Source: Cyclobacteriaceae bacterium YHN15
GTDB taxonomy: Bacteria; Bacteroidota; Bacteroidia; Cytophagales; Cyclobacteriaceae
DNA length: 64,000 nucleotides
NCBI GenBank assembly: GCA_003797895.1
Contig: RKQB01000002.1
Coordinates: forward strand, 124,001-188,000
Reading direction: 5' to 3'
Positions 6,891-15,153 of the stretch are shown here, in pieces. Every line of letters starts with the position of its first letter. Within the stretch, counting starts at the first letter, position 1. The translations under genes and the position numbers were made by a program. The notes beneath the pieces were generated by a model that saw nothing but the letters and a program-made list of their open reading frames with translations, did not search any database and was not told the origin of the DNA.

Positions 6891-8876
6891 TCAATCAAAT
6901 AAATCTTCGCTAGGCCAATTGTTGATCAATCTGATTTGGTTGATCATTGTTTCGTTTAGATCATTGTTTATCAAAGCATGACTTGGCATGGAAGAAGTGT
7001 TTACCAGTATCACGAAATTAAGGGTATTGTCTAATCTATATAATATAGCGGAAGTACCAGGAAGCGCACCACCATGCCTCCAACTTAAGAATCCGAAATA
7101 AGGGTTTTGGATAAGAATATTTGTGGGTAAAATATCAGGTACAACATTCATTCTATCGATTCTTACGATAAACCTTGCCAGATCTTTAGCAGATGCTATC
7201 CATCCGCCAGTTGAATCCAATCTTTTAACGTTCATGATATAGGGAGAAAATTCATTTTGATAATATTTAACCTCATTGGGAAAGCGGTCAGCCAAGGTAT
7301 TTCCGCCGATTTTCATTTCATTAATTCCCATGGGTTTAAGGATTTCAGTTTGCACATAAGTCTCATAAGTCATTTGCGTAATTTTTTCTATCACCCTTCC
7401 CAATACACAATAACCAAAATTGTAATAAAAATTGGTTTCTCCAGGTTTGTATGTCAAAGGTCTATTCGTCAAAACCTCCCGAATAATCTGTTCCTGTGTA
7501 AAGTTAATATTCAGGAACATAGGATCACCAGGCGTATTGGTCCATCCGGATTTGTGTTCAACCAAATGACGAACAGTGATCAGGTCTTTGTCCGATCCGG
7601 CAGGAACTTCTCCGAAGTCATTTCCCAAAACCCCATTAAGTCCGAATACTTTTTGATCCATGGAAAGCTTACCCTCATGAACCAATTTGAGGATAGCTAC
7701 TACAGTAACAGGTTTGGAAATGCTTCCTATACGATAAAGACTATTCCCCGAAGCCGGTTCATTTGATTCTTTATCAGCATAACCAAGGGATTTTAAATAC
7801 ACCAGTTTCTCATTCCTGGTGATGGCCATAGATACTCCTGGTATACTGTATTGTCCCATTTTAATTTTTATGGCATTCTCTAAGGCAAAAAATGGAGAAA
7901 CTGCCTGAAAAGTGAGTTCATTTCCATATCCTGTACCCACTTCATTTGTGCCATAAGCACGCACATAATAGGTGGTATTCTCCAATAGATTTGTCAGCTT
8001 ACTGGTGAAATTTCCTGTACCGTTTCCATCTGAAGTTTTCGTCGGTAAATCTATCGTAGGATTGGGGTTGATACCCCAGACTACTCCTCGGGCTGTAACC
8101 GGTGAATTCCCATCAAGAGTAATGTTTCCTCCGGAGCTCGCACTGTTCTGTAAAATATCCGTTATTGCAGCTGTTGTTAAAGTCGGAACGGATAATTCCA
8201 GGGTAGTAAAAATAAGTTCATTTCCATAGGCAGTGCCCTGCTCATTGGTAGCATAAGCCCGTACATAATAGGTCGTATTGTCAAGCAAATCTGACAGATT
8301 ACCGGTGAAACTTCCAGTTCCAGACCCGTCTGATGTTTTTGTTGGTAAATCGATGGTAGGATCGGGGCTGGTGCCCCAAACTACCCCTCTCACCGTAACC
8401 TGCGAGTTTCCATCGAAAGTAATATTTCCACCGGAAACAGCACTATTGGGAGAAATATTCGAGATTGTAGCTGTTGTTAGGGTGGGAACAGTTAATTCCA
8501 GGGTATTAAAAACAACCTCATTTCCATAGGCAGTGCCCTCTGAATTAGTGGCATATGCCCGTACATGGTAGGTAGTATTTTCATCCAAATCTGTCAGATT
8601 ACTGGAGAAAATCCCAGTTCCGTTTCCGTCTGAGGTTTTTGTTGGTAAATCTATGGTAGGATTTGGACTTGTACTCCATACCACTCCCCGTGCTGTAACC
8701 GGTGAGTTTCCATCGAAAGTAATGTTTCCACCGGAAGTAGCACTGTTTGGTAAAACACTTAAAACTGAAACTGTTGTTAGCGTTGGAAGAGATTTTTGGG
8801 GTTTGTCATCTTCCTTGCTGCACATGATAAAGCCAAGAAAAAAGACTAAATAGAGTAAGGAAGGAAAAATTTTCAT
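6891..8876 (-). CDS. Lipoprotein with three Fn3-like repeats and a C-terminal beta-lactamase-family serine hydrolase
   Basis: A 661-residue surface or periplasmic lipoprotein. The signal peptide ends in a lipobox with Cys19 followed by SKEDD. Residues about 33-332 are three tandem units of about 100 residues, each with SGGNIT-DGNS, RGVVW, PTIDLPTKTSDG and TTY-VRAYATN, typical of Fn3-like modules in Bacteroidota surface proteins. The C-terminal domain is class C beta-lactamase/PBP4*-like: SISK with Ser385 and Lys388 (S-x-x-K), a Y-x-N in FYYNFGY, and an HGG in RHGGALPG replacing K-T-G. The likely reaction is peptide, ester or beta-lactam hydrolysis, and the substrate is unknown. The repeats are similar at DNA level, so copy number could vary. 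The gene lies between a LuxR regulator and a LuxR relic. Confidence 0.85.
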   Translation of the reverse strand: MKIFPSLLYLVFFLGFIMCSKEDDKPQKSLPTLTTVSVLSVLPNSATSGGNITFDGNSPVTARGVVWSTSPNPTIDLPTKTSDGNGTGIFSSNLTDLDENTTYHVRAYATNSEGTAYGNEVVFNTLELTVPTLTTATISNISPNSAVSGGNITFDGNSQVTVRGVVWGTSPDPTIDLPTKTSDGSGTGSFTGNLSDLLDNTTYYVRAYATNEQGTAYGNELIFTTLELSVPTLTTAAITDILQNSASSGGNITLDGNSPVTARGVVWGINPNPTIDLPTKTSDGNGTGNFTSKLTNLLENTTYYVRAYGTNEVGTGYGNELTFQAVSPFFALENAIKIKMGQYSIPGVSMAITRNEKLVYLKSLGYADKESNEPASGNSLYRIGSISKPVTVVAILKLVHEGKLSMDQKVFGLNGVLGNDFGEVPAGSDKDLITVRHLVEHKSGWTNTPGDPMFLNINFTQEQIIREVLTNRPLTYKPGETNFYYNFGYCVLGRVIEKITQMTYETYVQTEILKPMGINEMKIGGNTLADRFPNEVKYYQNEFSPYIMNVKRLDSTGGWIASAKDLARFIVRIDRMNVVPDILPTNILIQNPYFGFLSWRHGGALPGTSAILYRLDNTLNFVILVNTSSMPSHALINNDLNETMINQIRLINNWPSEDLFD

Positions 8877-8940
8877 GGTGGGACTAATTGAATTGGTATA
8901 AGATCATTTTAAGTTATTACTTCGAATATCGGTAGGATCA

Positions 8941-9396
8941 TCACGCATAAAGCTCCAAAATCTCCTGCCTTCTGCTGACACCAAGCTTCTTGTAGATATG
9001 GTTGATATGCGATTTGAGGGTGCTGAGGGAGATAAAGAGTTCGTCGCAGATCTGTTGGTTGTTCTTTCTTTCCAGAATCAAACTCAGTACTTCCTGTTCC
9101 TTTCGGGAGAGGGTTTTGAGTTTTGACTGTAAGTGGGCTTCGGCGGTTTCGGTTTTGGAGACGATGGATTTGACTTTTAGGTATTTTTTGTTGATCTCTC
9201 CTGCATAGACCCAGGAAATCCCGAAACCCAAAAGCATCAGGATATATAACCAATAGAAGGAGAAGTTCCATTTCAATACCGGGCCCACCTCAGCGAAAAT
9301 AATATAATTCGAACCAAGGAAGCTGACTATGATGGTTGGAAGTAAGATGCTGTGTAGATACTGTCTAATTGCATTCAGAGGAATAAAAGTTTTCAT
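8941..9396 (-). CDS. Membrane-bound LuxR-family transcriptional regulator
   Basis: A 151-residue protein with two N-terminal transmembrane helices (around LLPTIIVSFLGSNYIIFA and FYWLYILMLLGFGISWVYA), a short coiled linker and a C-terminal LuxR/GerE HTH (LSRKEQEVLSLILERKNNQQICDELFISLSTLKSHINHIYKKLGV in outline). The C-terminal basic and hydrophobic pattern is complete. There is no receiver domain, so the signal is probably sensed in or near the membrane. The open frame reaches 9429, but the ATG at 9396 (MKTFIPLN) is the better start. A perfect inverted repeat lies 30 bases upstream. The serine-hydrolase lipoprotein is the adjacent downstream gene and a plausible target. Confidence 0.8.
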   Translation of the reverse strand: MKTFIPLNAIRQYLHSILLPTIIVSFLGSNYIIFAEVGPVLKWNFSFYWLYILMLLGFGISWVYAGEINKKYLKVKSIVSKTETAEAHLQSKLKTLSRKEQEVLSLILERKNNQQICDELFISLSTLKSHINHIYKKLGVSRRQEILELYA

Positions 9397-9895
9397 GATA
9401 AAAGAATAGCGTAAACTAACAATAGGCAATCAGAACTAACTGATTGCAATATTTTTATATGCTAAATTTACAGTTTATCATATAAGAAAAACATACCCCA
9501 AATGGGGTATTTTTTATGGGTATTGAATGGTTGAGGGGGAGTAAATGAAACAAAAGGTGGAGAAAAGACTTCTCTCTCTCGTACAATGGTCGGGATCGAA
9601 ATGAATTGCATTTTGAACCCGGTTCAGGATGACGTTCCAAAGGATTTATTTTATTTGTTAAAAAGTTCAGTAAGATCAATCCGAATCAAAATCTGTGTTT
9701 ATCAGCGTTAATCTGTGGTTAATTTAACTATCTCAAAAAAAAATATATTATTATCAATGTAAATCTGTAATAAATTCAAAACCTTTGATTGCGCCGTGGT
9801 GTACTCAAAGGTTTTACTTTCCGACCTTTGGGGTTTTCAAATACCCCGAAGGCCTTAATATTCGCTTAAACGAGGTCAAAAAAAGACCTCAAAGG
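9397..9895. other. Gene-poor intergenic region rich in palindromes
   Basis: About 500 bases without a gene I can support. Apart from the LuxR-proximal dyad, it holds an ATACCCC/GGGGTAT hairpin followed by a T-run at about 9491-9515. It also has two degenerate copies of an AATCTGTG-type sequence (about 9690-9720) and paired hairpins just downstream of mnmE: CCTT-GGGGT/ACCCC-AAGG around 9824-9852 and GAGGTC/GACCTC around 9870-9888. The last hairpin is directly after the mnmE stop and may end that transcript. An open frame at 9785-10057 on the + strand mostly overlaps mnmE antisense and is not credible. Confidence 0.5.
9426..9447. promoter_or_regulatory. Perfect 8-bp inverted repeat upstream of the LuxR gene, candidate operator
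   Basis: GCAATCAG (9426-9433), a 6-base spacer, then CTGATTGC (9440-9447). The 22-base dyad sits 30 bases upstream of the LuxR-gene start, where a promoter would be. Palindromes of about 20 bases are usual LuxR-family targets, so autoregulation is possible. This is inference from position and symmetry only. Confidence 0.4.
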
Positions 9896-11278
9896 TTACT
9901 TCCCGATACAAAACTTCGAAAAAATATTAGCCAACAAATCATCTGTCGTAATCTCCCCGGTAATCTCGCCGAGGTAATGCAAAGATCTGCGGATATCCAT
10001 GGCCAGAAAGTCGTTGGTAATGTGATTGTCAAGGCCAGTCAATACATCCAAGAGTGATTGCCTGGTTTTGACCAATGAATCGTAATGCCGGATATTGGTC
10101 ACGATGGTATTGCCCGTCCTGAACTTGTCCAGGTTGACCAGTTCCATGATCCGGTCTTTGAGCAAATCCAGGTTTTCTTTCTGACCGGCGGAAATAAAAA
10201 TGGTATCAGGATGTTTTTCTTTTAAATCTTTGATAATTTGATCATTAGCCTTATCTATCTTATTGGCTACTTTAAGAAATGGAACCCCTAAATTTTCCAG
10301 TTTATTGATGTCCCGGTTGATCTCGATCATATCGGTATCACTCAGATCAAAGAGGTAAAGAATCAAGGAAGCGGTCTTCATCTTCTCCTGGGTACGGCTC
10401 ACCCCGATAGCTTCGATAACATCGGTTGTTTCCCTTAGGCCTGCCGTATCGATAAACCTAAAGATCACCCCGCCAATATTGATTTCATCTTCGATAAAGT
10501 CCCGGGTAGTCCCGGCAATGTCGGAGACAATGGCCTTTTCTTCATTCAGCAAAGCATTGAGCAGGGTAGACTTGCCTGCATTGGGTTTTCCTGCGATGAC
10601 GGTGGGCACGCCGTTTTTGATCACGTTGCCCAGATCGAAGGAGGAGATTAGCTGTTCGATAACCCTCAGGAGTTTCTCTACCAGAATCCTCAGGTCATCC
10701 CTGCTGGCAAACTCCACATCTTCTTCTGTAAAATCGAGTTCCAGTTCGATCATGGAAGCGAAATGGATCAATTCCGCTCTGAGTTTCTGAATTTCCCCGC
10801 TGAAGCCCCCGCGCATCTGATTGATGGCGGCCTGATGGGAGGTTTCGGAATCGGAATGGATCAAATCGGCCACAGCTTCTGCTTGGGCCAGGTCAAATTG
10901 TCCGTTCAGAAAGGCCCTTTGGGTAAATTCACCAGGCTTGGCCGGTCTTGCTCCATGCCGGACCAGGAGTTTGATTACCTGGTTGACGATATATGAAGAG
11001 CCATGGGTGGAGATTTCCACGACATTTTCTTTGGTGAAGGACTTGGGAGCGACAAAAAGTGAAACCAATACCTCGTCAATAATTCTTTCCCCATCCCGGA
11101 TAGTCCCGAAGTGAATGGTGTGGGAATCCTGTTTTTCCAGGTCTTTGCCCTTGAAAACCTGATTGGTGATCTTGATGGCATCCTTTCCGGAAAGCCTGAT
11201 GACCGCAATGGCACCTACACCCTGAGGCGTGGCCAAGGCCACGATGGTATCTTCTTTCTCGTGAAGGGAAAAACTCAT
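9896..11278 (-). CDS. mnmE: tRNA uridine-5-carboxymethylaminomethyl modification GTPase
   Basis: MnmE (TrmE), 460 residues, full length. It works with MnmG to place the carboxymethylaminomethyl group on wobble U34 of tRNAs. The N-terminal folate-binding domain has [16 protein letters not shown]. The helical region contains HGS and the [25 protein letters not shown] block. The inserted GTPase shows P-loop GKPNAGKS, switch motif [14 protein letters not shown] (G3) and NKID (G4), and the C-terminus ends FCIGK with the essential Cys. Its start codon overlaps the stop of the upstream thioredoxin gene by one base, so the two are probably co-transcribed. Confidence 0.97.
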   Translation of the reverse strand: MSFSLHEKEDTIVALATPQGVGAIAVIRLSGKDAIKITNQVFKGKDLEKQDSHTIHFGTIRDGERIIDEVLVSLFVAPKSFTKENVVEISTHGSSYIVNQVIKLLVRHGARPAKPGEFTQRAFLNGQFDLAQAEAVADLIHSDSETSHQAAINQMRGGFSGEIQKLRAELIHFASMIELELDFTEEDVEFASRDDLRILVEKLLRVIEQLISSFDLGNVIKNGVPTVIAGKPNAGKSTLLNALLNEEKAIVSDIAGTTRDFIEDEINIGGVIFRFIDTAGLRETTDVIEAIGVSRTQEKMKTASLILYLFDLSDTDMIEINRDINKLENLGVPFLKVANKIDKANDQIIKDLKEKHPDTIFISAGQKENLDLLKDRIMELVNLDKFRTGNTIVTNIRHYDSLVKTRQSLLDVLTGLDNHITNDFLAMDIRRSLHYLGEITGEITTDDLLANIFSKFCIGK

Positions 11279-11730
11279 TACTGCTTGCCGAATTTATCCA
11301 TAATGCCGCTCAGCCCTTTCAGGAAAGGATCTGCTTCACGGTAGCCAGGATATTGGGTAATATTTTCCATGGCGGCATCCATGATGATAAAGTTGGGGTA
11401 GGAGTTGACCCGCATGGCTCTTGCCATGGCTGCTTCGGTGTAATCCCTGCCTTTGAAGGAAAACTTCCTTTTGGTGTCCTCCGCATTCATTTTGACGGGA
11501 TAAAAGTTGGCATTGATATAGGCAACTACTTCAGGATTGGTAAAAGTATCCTTATCCATTTTTTTGCACCAGCCACACCAATCAGTATATACATCCACAA
11601 AAACCATTTTTGGATTGGAGGCCGTTTTTTCGGCCGCCTGTTCAAAGGTCAGCCATTGGATTTTTTCCTGGGCATAAGTTGTCCCCGAAACCAGGACCAG
11701 GACAAAAAATAAAGCTAATATTTTATTCAT
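11278..11730 (-). CDS. Secreted thioredoxin-family protein (WCGWCK active site)
   Basis: A 150-residue periplasmic thiol-disulfide protein. The signal peptide [21 protein letters not shown] is followed by a thioredoxin fold with [17 protein letters not shown], that is the Trx-like CxxC motif of the DUF255/thioredoxin_7-like group, and the cis-Pro segment [11 protein letters not shown]. It is likely a reductase or disulfide-exchange protein acting on envelope proteins. The open frame extends nine codons further to 11757, but the ATG at 11730 gives a proper signal peptide. The stop overlaps the mnmE start (TAATG), implying translational coupling. Confidence 0.85.
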   Translation of the reverse strand: MNKILALFFVLVLVSGTTYAQEKIQWLTFEQAAEKTASNPKMVFVDVYTDWCGWCKKMDKDTFTNPEVVAYINANFYPVKMNAEDTKRKFSFKGRDYTEAAMARAMRVNSYPNFIIMDAAMENITQYPGYREADPFLKGLSGIMDKFGKQ

Positions 11731-12110
11731 ATAGATTGAGGGTGTTTTAATATTCAAATTAACGTATACTGCTTATTTCAAGTTCAAATCAATTCAAAAT
11801 CTGTTCCAAATATTAGATGCTAGAAGCGAGATACAAGACTTAATGAATTTCGGATTTCGAAAGGCGGATTTCGGAAATTACCTGTAATCTATTAAAGTTC
11901 AGAAATTGTTGATCCTCACTCCTGTACAGCTGACGGGATCGAGGTGACAAGGATAAGCCTGCTATATTTTTATCCATTATTTTTTATTAAACCCTTCTTC
12001 TCGACTCTTCGAAATCCGCCTTCCCACTTCCGAAATTCTCATCCCTTGCTTCTCTTTTCTAATCTCAGGATTTTAAACTCTCGCTTCTCGCTTCTAATCT
12101 CTCGGCTCTC
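11731..12110. repeat. Intergenic region with imperfect long inverted repeat
   Basis: A 380-base gap without a supported gene. AAGGCGGATTTCG at 11861-11873 is the exact reverse complement of 12010-12022, and flanking words (GAAATT/AATTTC, AGAAGCGAGA/TCTCGCTTCT) extend the symmetry imperfectly over about 11820-12100. GGATTTCGGAA-type words recur elsewhere in the window (about 13145-13170 and 60482-60500), so this looks like a dispersed intergenic repeat family. No transposase is present. Confidence 0.5.
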
Positions 12111-12773
12111 CTACACCATCACCAACACATTCCCAGCCACTTCCCGGGACATAAAGATTTTCTTTTTATTGTCCACGAGTATTTCCACGGAACCGTCAAA
12201 TTCCACTTTGTCCAGCACCTTGATCCTTGCACCTATATAAGCCCCGACTTTATCCAAATATCGGAGAAAAGCCGCACTACTGTCCTTTACCGCAACGATC
12301 TGCCCGGTGCCATTGATTTCAATTTCGGAAAGGGGCAAACGGGGCCTCGCCTTGACATCCCCATATTCATCAGGAATAGGATCTCCATGGGGATCGAATT
12401 TCGGGTAACCCAAGTACTCATCCAATCTCTGTATCAATATGGCGGATTTGATATGCTCGAGTTCATCGGCCACCTCATGCACCTCGTCCCAGGTGAAATG
12501 GAGTTTTTCCACCAAAAAAACTTCCCATAACCTGTGCTTCCTGATAGTTTGCAAGGCATATTTCTTGCCCTCCTCCGTAATATGTACCCCATAGTATTTC
12601 CTGTATTCAATGACTTTTTTATTACTCAATTTTCTCAACATATCTGAGACCGAAGCAGGTTTGGTTTGCATGGCTGCTGCAATATCATTGGTCGAAACAC
12701 CTTTTTTTCCGGCCTCAGAAATATGGTAAATGGCTTTGAGGTAGTTTTCTTCCGCGTAGGTGAGGGTCTTCAT
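12111..12773 (-). CDS. mntR: Metal-dependent transcriptional regulator, DtxR/MntR family
   Basis: A 220-residue iron/manganese-responsive repressor. The N-terminal winged HTH is TYAEENYLKAIYHISE...VSTNDIAAAMQTKPASVSDMLRKL. The dimerisation and metal-binding domain has KHRLWEVFLVEKLHFTWDEVHEVADELEHI, with Glu and His ligands in the usual positions. A C-terminal FeoA-like SH3 domain spans about 150-220. The presence of the SH3 domain places it with DtxR-like members. Two operator-like palindromes lie upstream of its own start, which suggests autoregulation. No metal transporter gene is adjacent, so other targets are outside the window. Whether Mn or Fe is sensed cannot be decided here. Confidence 0.85.
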   Translation of the reverse strand: MKTLTYAEENYLKAIYHISEAGKKGVSTNDIAAAMQTKPASVSDMLRKLSNKKVIEYRKYYGVHITEEGKKYALQTIRKHRLWEVFLVEKLHFTWDEVHEVADELEHIKSAILIQRLDEYLGYPKFDPHGDPIPDEYGDVKARPRLPLSEIEINGTGQIVAVKDSSAAFLRYLDKVGAYIGARIKVLDKVEFDGSVEILVDNKKKIFMSREVAGNVLVMV

Positions 12774-12792
12774 TTTTTTGGCTATGATAAAG

Positions 12793-12824
12793 CAAAGGTA
12801 ATAATTTAGACTACACTAAAAAAT
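12793..12824 (-). promoter_or_regulatory. mntR promoter with operator-like palindrome
   Basis: On the minus strand TACCTTTG (12793-12800) matches the Bacteroidota -7 box TAnnTTTG, 20 bases upstream of the start codon. The palindrome TTTAGACTACACTAAA (12805-12820, TTTAG-N6-CTAAA) lies just upstream of it, in the spacer toward a TTTT-rich -33 region. This is the expected place for repression by a DtxR-family protein. Confidence 0.55.
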
Positions 12825-12880
12825 AATTCAATAATGACTAAATCACATGTGGATAACCCCAGTTGCTTTGTGAAGATAAG

Positions 12881-12896
12881 TTTAGGTATAACTAAA
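12881..12896. promoter_or_regulatory. Second TTTAG-N6-CTAAA operator-like palindrome
   Basis: TTTAGGTATAACTAAA repeats exactly the half-sites and 6-base spacing of the dyad at 12805-12820, 76 bases further from mntR. The spacer sequences differ, so this is not a simple DNA duplication. It is a candidate second binding site for the DtxR/MntR-type protein. Confidence 0.5.
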
Positions 12897-13169
12897 TATT
12901 AATTTTAATAAGGCTTAAAAATTGTTTAAAAAATTTAAAATCAATTATTTATGCTTGTTTTCTGATTATTGAACTTAAGGTTAAGTTTAAACTCAAATAG
13001 TTTCCAAAAAAGAATAATGGGTTTCTTTTTAGAATGTAGAATGTAAAAATAGGATTGAAGGATGTCATTTCTTTTTCTGTAAATGCCAATTTTAATTACG
13101 CAACATGACGAAAGGAGCGCTTCCATTTTATTTCATTCATTTTCGAAATCCAATTTCCGAAATCCCATT

Positions 13170-14282
13170 TCAAATCCTCTCCATCAATTCCAAAAACTTC
13201 TTCTCCTCACTTTTCCATAATACTTCTTCTCCCGGTGGGGTAGTAAAATAGGAACTCATTAAAAAACTTTTGAGATTGTTTGGTGCATTGTTCAGATCCA
13301 GGAAATCCATTTCCATACCGGCTTGGTATTTTCCTGCCAAAGCTTTCCATTTTGGATTGGGGCTGAACAAACAAGGTTTTCTCAAAGCGAAGCATTCGAA
13401 AAGTTTGCTGGGTATTTTGTCCTTGATACTCGGAACCTGATGATAGGGCATGAGAATCAGGTCACTTTGTGAATAAGCATCAAGAATGTCAGGATAGGGT
13501 ATTGGCTGCTCAGAAAGGTTTAAAGAAACATTATTCATCCCTTCACAAGCTCCCAAAATCTGTTTTTTAAATCCAGATAAGGGGCAATGGCCTATGATTT
13601 GTAAATGAAAAGAAGGATTTTCCTTAAGAATGGCCTTAAACCAATTGATGGCATCCATAATCCCATACACTTCCGTGAGGGTCCCTGAAATAAGAAAATT
13701 AATCTGCTCTTTGCTCAGCTGAATGGCCTTTCTTTTTGAAACAAAATCCCCGTAATATTTATTTTCAAGTATGAGATTGGGTGTAAATGAAGGAAGTTCA
13801 TGGAGGTAGCAATGCTCAGCAAATAGAAAATAGGATATGAATGGTTTTGTCCATGTTTCTGTAAAAGCAACCAGGCATTTGGCTAAAGGCTTTTTCCAGG
13901 TCGGCATGGTCCGGTTATGGCGGATATTGGCAATGGTATTTTCCTGGACATCATAGATCAATTTTCCTCCAAAAATAATTTTTCCGATTACCGCTGCCGG
14001 CAATAATTCCCAGCTGCATATGATGCTGATCTTTGGTTTGATTTTTTTTATATGGCGAAGTAGTCTCCATCCTGACAGGTATCTGGAAAAATGATTCCTT
14101 TTTTCCGAGAATATGGAATAAAAGGAAATATTTTTTTCATCCACCTCTTTTTTTGATGAAAATCCTATGATGTTTATCTGGTATTTATTTGTTTCACGCA
14201 GTGAAAGTCCAAACCTATAATATGCTCTTGCGTCCTTAAGGGGCTTTAGGACCGAGGCTATTATGATTTTGTTAGTTGACAT
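13170..14282 (-). CDS. Glycosyltransferase, GT4-like
   Basis: A 370-residue GT-B glycosyltransferase. The N-terminal half has short Rossmann-like strands (IIIASVLKPLKDARA, IISIICSWELLPAAV). The C-terminal half carries the family features: a strand LISGTLTEVYGI (phosphate-loop equivalent of the donor site), LQIIGHCP, SQSDLILMPYHQV and IPSKLFECFALRKPCLF with the Glu that contacts the donor nucleotide-sugar. It probably adds a sugar to a cell-surface glycan, but donor and acceptor are not evident. It is a lone glycosyltransferase rather than part of a polysaccharide cluster. A TTG precedes the chosen ATG at 14282. It is transcribed divergently from dapD, with about 33 bases between the start codons. 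Confidence 0.75.
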   Translation of the reverse strand: MSTNKIIIASVLKPLKDARAYYRFGLSLRETNKYQINIIGFSSKKEVDEKNISFYSIFSEKRNHFSRYLSGWRLLRHIKKIKPKISIICSWELLPAAVIGKIIFGGKLIYDVQENTIANIRHNRTMPTWKKPLAKCLVAFTETWTKPFISYFLFAEHCYLHELPSFTPNLILENKYYGDFVSKRKAIQLSKEQINFLISGTLTEVYGIMDAINWFKAILKENPSFHLQIIGHCPLSGFKKQILGACEGMNNVSLNLSEQPIPYPDILDAYSQSDLILMPYHQVPSIKDKIPSKLFECFALRKPCLFSPNPKWKALAGKYQAGMEMDFLDLNNAPNNLKSFLMSSYFTTPPGEEVLWKSEEKKFLELMERI

Positions 14283-14315
14283 CAAAGTGGTTATTTATAG
14301 AATTCGATCAAAAAT

Positions 14316-15134
14316 ATGGAATTATTAAAATCAATTATTGAAAGGGCCTGGGAAAACAGGGAATTGCTCAAAGAAAAAGATGTAGAAATTGCTATCAAGA
14401 CAGTCATCAGTGAACTGGATCAGGGATCCCTGAGAGTGGCAGAGCCTTTGGGCAATGGACTTTGGCAGGTAAATGATTGGGTAAAAAAGGCGGTTATTTT
14501 ATATTTTCCCCTTCAGAAAATGCACACCATTGAGGTGGGGCCTTTTGAATTCCATGACAAGATGGCTTTGAAAACCAACTATGCCAAACAGGGTGTAAGG
14601 GTTGTTCCCCATGCTGTGGCCCGGTATGGTGCTTATTTGGCCAGTGGCGTGATCATGATGCCTTCTTATGTCAATATCGGCGCCTTTGTGGATAGTGGCA
14701 CGATGGTTGATACGTGGGCTACCGTTGGTTCTTGTGCACAGATCGGTAAAAATGTACACCTCAGTGGGGGAGTGGGTATCGGAGGGGTTTTGGAACCTGT
14801 TCAGGCTTCTCCCGTTATCATTGAAGACGGTGCTTTTATCGGCTCAAGGGCCATCATCGTAGAAGGAGTCAGAATTGGAAAAGAAGCTGTAATCGGAGCA
14901 GGGGTTACCTTGACCGCTAGCTCTAAAATCATAGATGTGACCGGATCTGAACCCAAGGAATACAAAGGCTATGTGCCAGAGCGTTCTGTGGTTATTCCAG
15001 GTTCCCTGGCAAAGAAATTCCCTGCCGGTGAATTCCACGTTCCCTGTGCTTTGATCATTGGTCAAAGAAAGGCATCCACAGACCTTAAAACTTCCTTAAA
15101 CGATGCATTACGTGAAAATAGTGTTGCTGTTTAA
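14316..15134 (+). CDS. dapD: 2,3,4,5-tetrahydropyridine-2,6-dicarboxylate N-succinyltransferase
   Basis: DapD, 272 residues, the succinylase-branch enzyme of lysine and meso-diaminopimelate synthesis. It transfers succinyl from succinyl-CoA to tetrahydrodipicolinate. The N-terminal helical domain (LKSIIERAWENRELL) is followed by a left-handed beta-helix with hexapeptide repeats, including VIMMPSYVNIGAFVDSGTMVDTWATVGSCAQIG and GVGIGGVLEP, which carries active-site residues of the family. The C-terminus has VIPGSLAKK. Length and motifs are standard. The TPR lipoprotein gene starts 19 bases downstream and may share the transcript. Confidence 0.97.
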   Translation: MELLKSIIERAWENRELLKEKDVEIAIKTVISELDQGSLRVAEPLGNGLWQVNDWVKKAVILYFPLQKMHTIEVGPFEFHDKMALKTNYAKQGVRVVPHAVARYGAYLASGVIMMPSYVNIGAFVDSGTMVDTWATVGSCAQIGKNVHLSGGVGIGGVLEPVQASPVIIEDGAFIGSRAIIVEGVRIGKEAVIGAGVTLTASSKIIDVTGSEPKEYKGYVPERSVVIPGSLAKKFPAGEFHVPCALIIGQRKASTDLKTSLNDALRENSVAV

Positions 15135-15153
15135 AATAGATTAAAAAATCATA

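Larger units (their letters stand above)
12774..13169. other. Upstream region of mntR, no gene
   Basis: About 400 very A+T-rich bases between the glycosyltransferase stop and mntR. It contains the mntR promoter and the two palindromes. At its right end is a GAAATCC-rich patch (about 13144-13172) resembling the intergenic repeat at 11850-12045. A 61-codon frame at 12941-13126 has no recognisable features and A+T-driven composition, so I do not call it. Confidence 0.5.

Noticed and set aside
7880..8790. Possible CRISPR-like repeat array
   Set aside because: The period is about 300 bases, it is coding, and there are no short spacers of uniform length.
7972..8853. Three similar plus-strand open frames (7972-8229, 8278-8529, 8653-8853)
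   Set aside because: They are antisense to the three Fn3-like repeats of the lipoprotein, and their mutual similarity is only the shadow of that repeat.
9491..9515. ATACCCC/GGGGTAT hairpin with T-run as a terminator
   Set aside because: No gene ends before it on the strand with the T-run, so its role as a terminator cannot be supported; it is mentioned only as a palindrome.
9785..10057. 90-codon plus-strand frame at the mnmE end
   Set aside because: More than half is antisense to mnmE and the rest lies in palindromic intergenic DNA.
12941..13126. 61-codon frame upstream of mntR
   Set aside because: It is A+T-driven composition without any recognisable feature.
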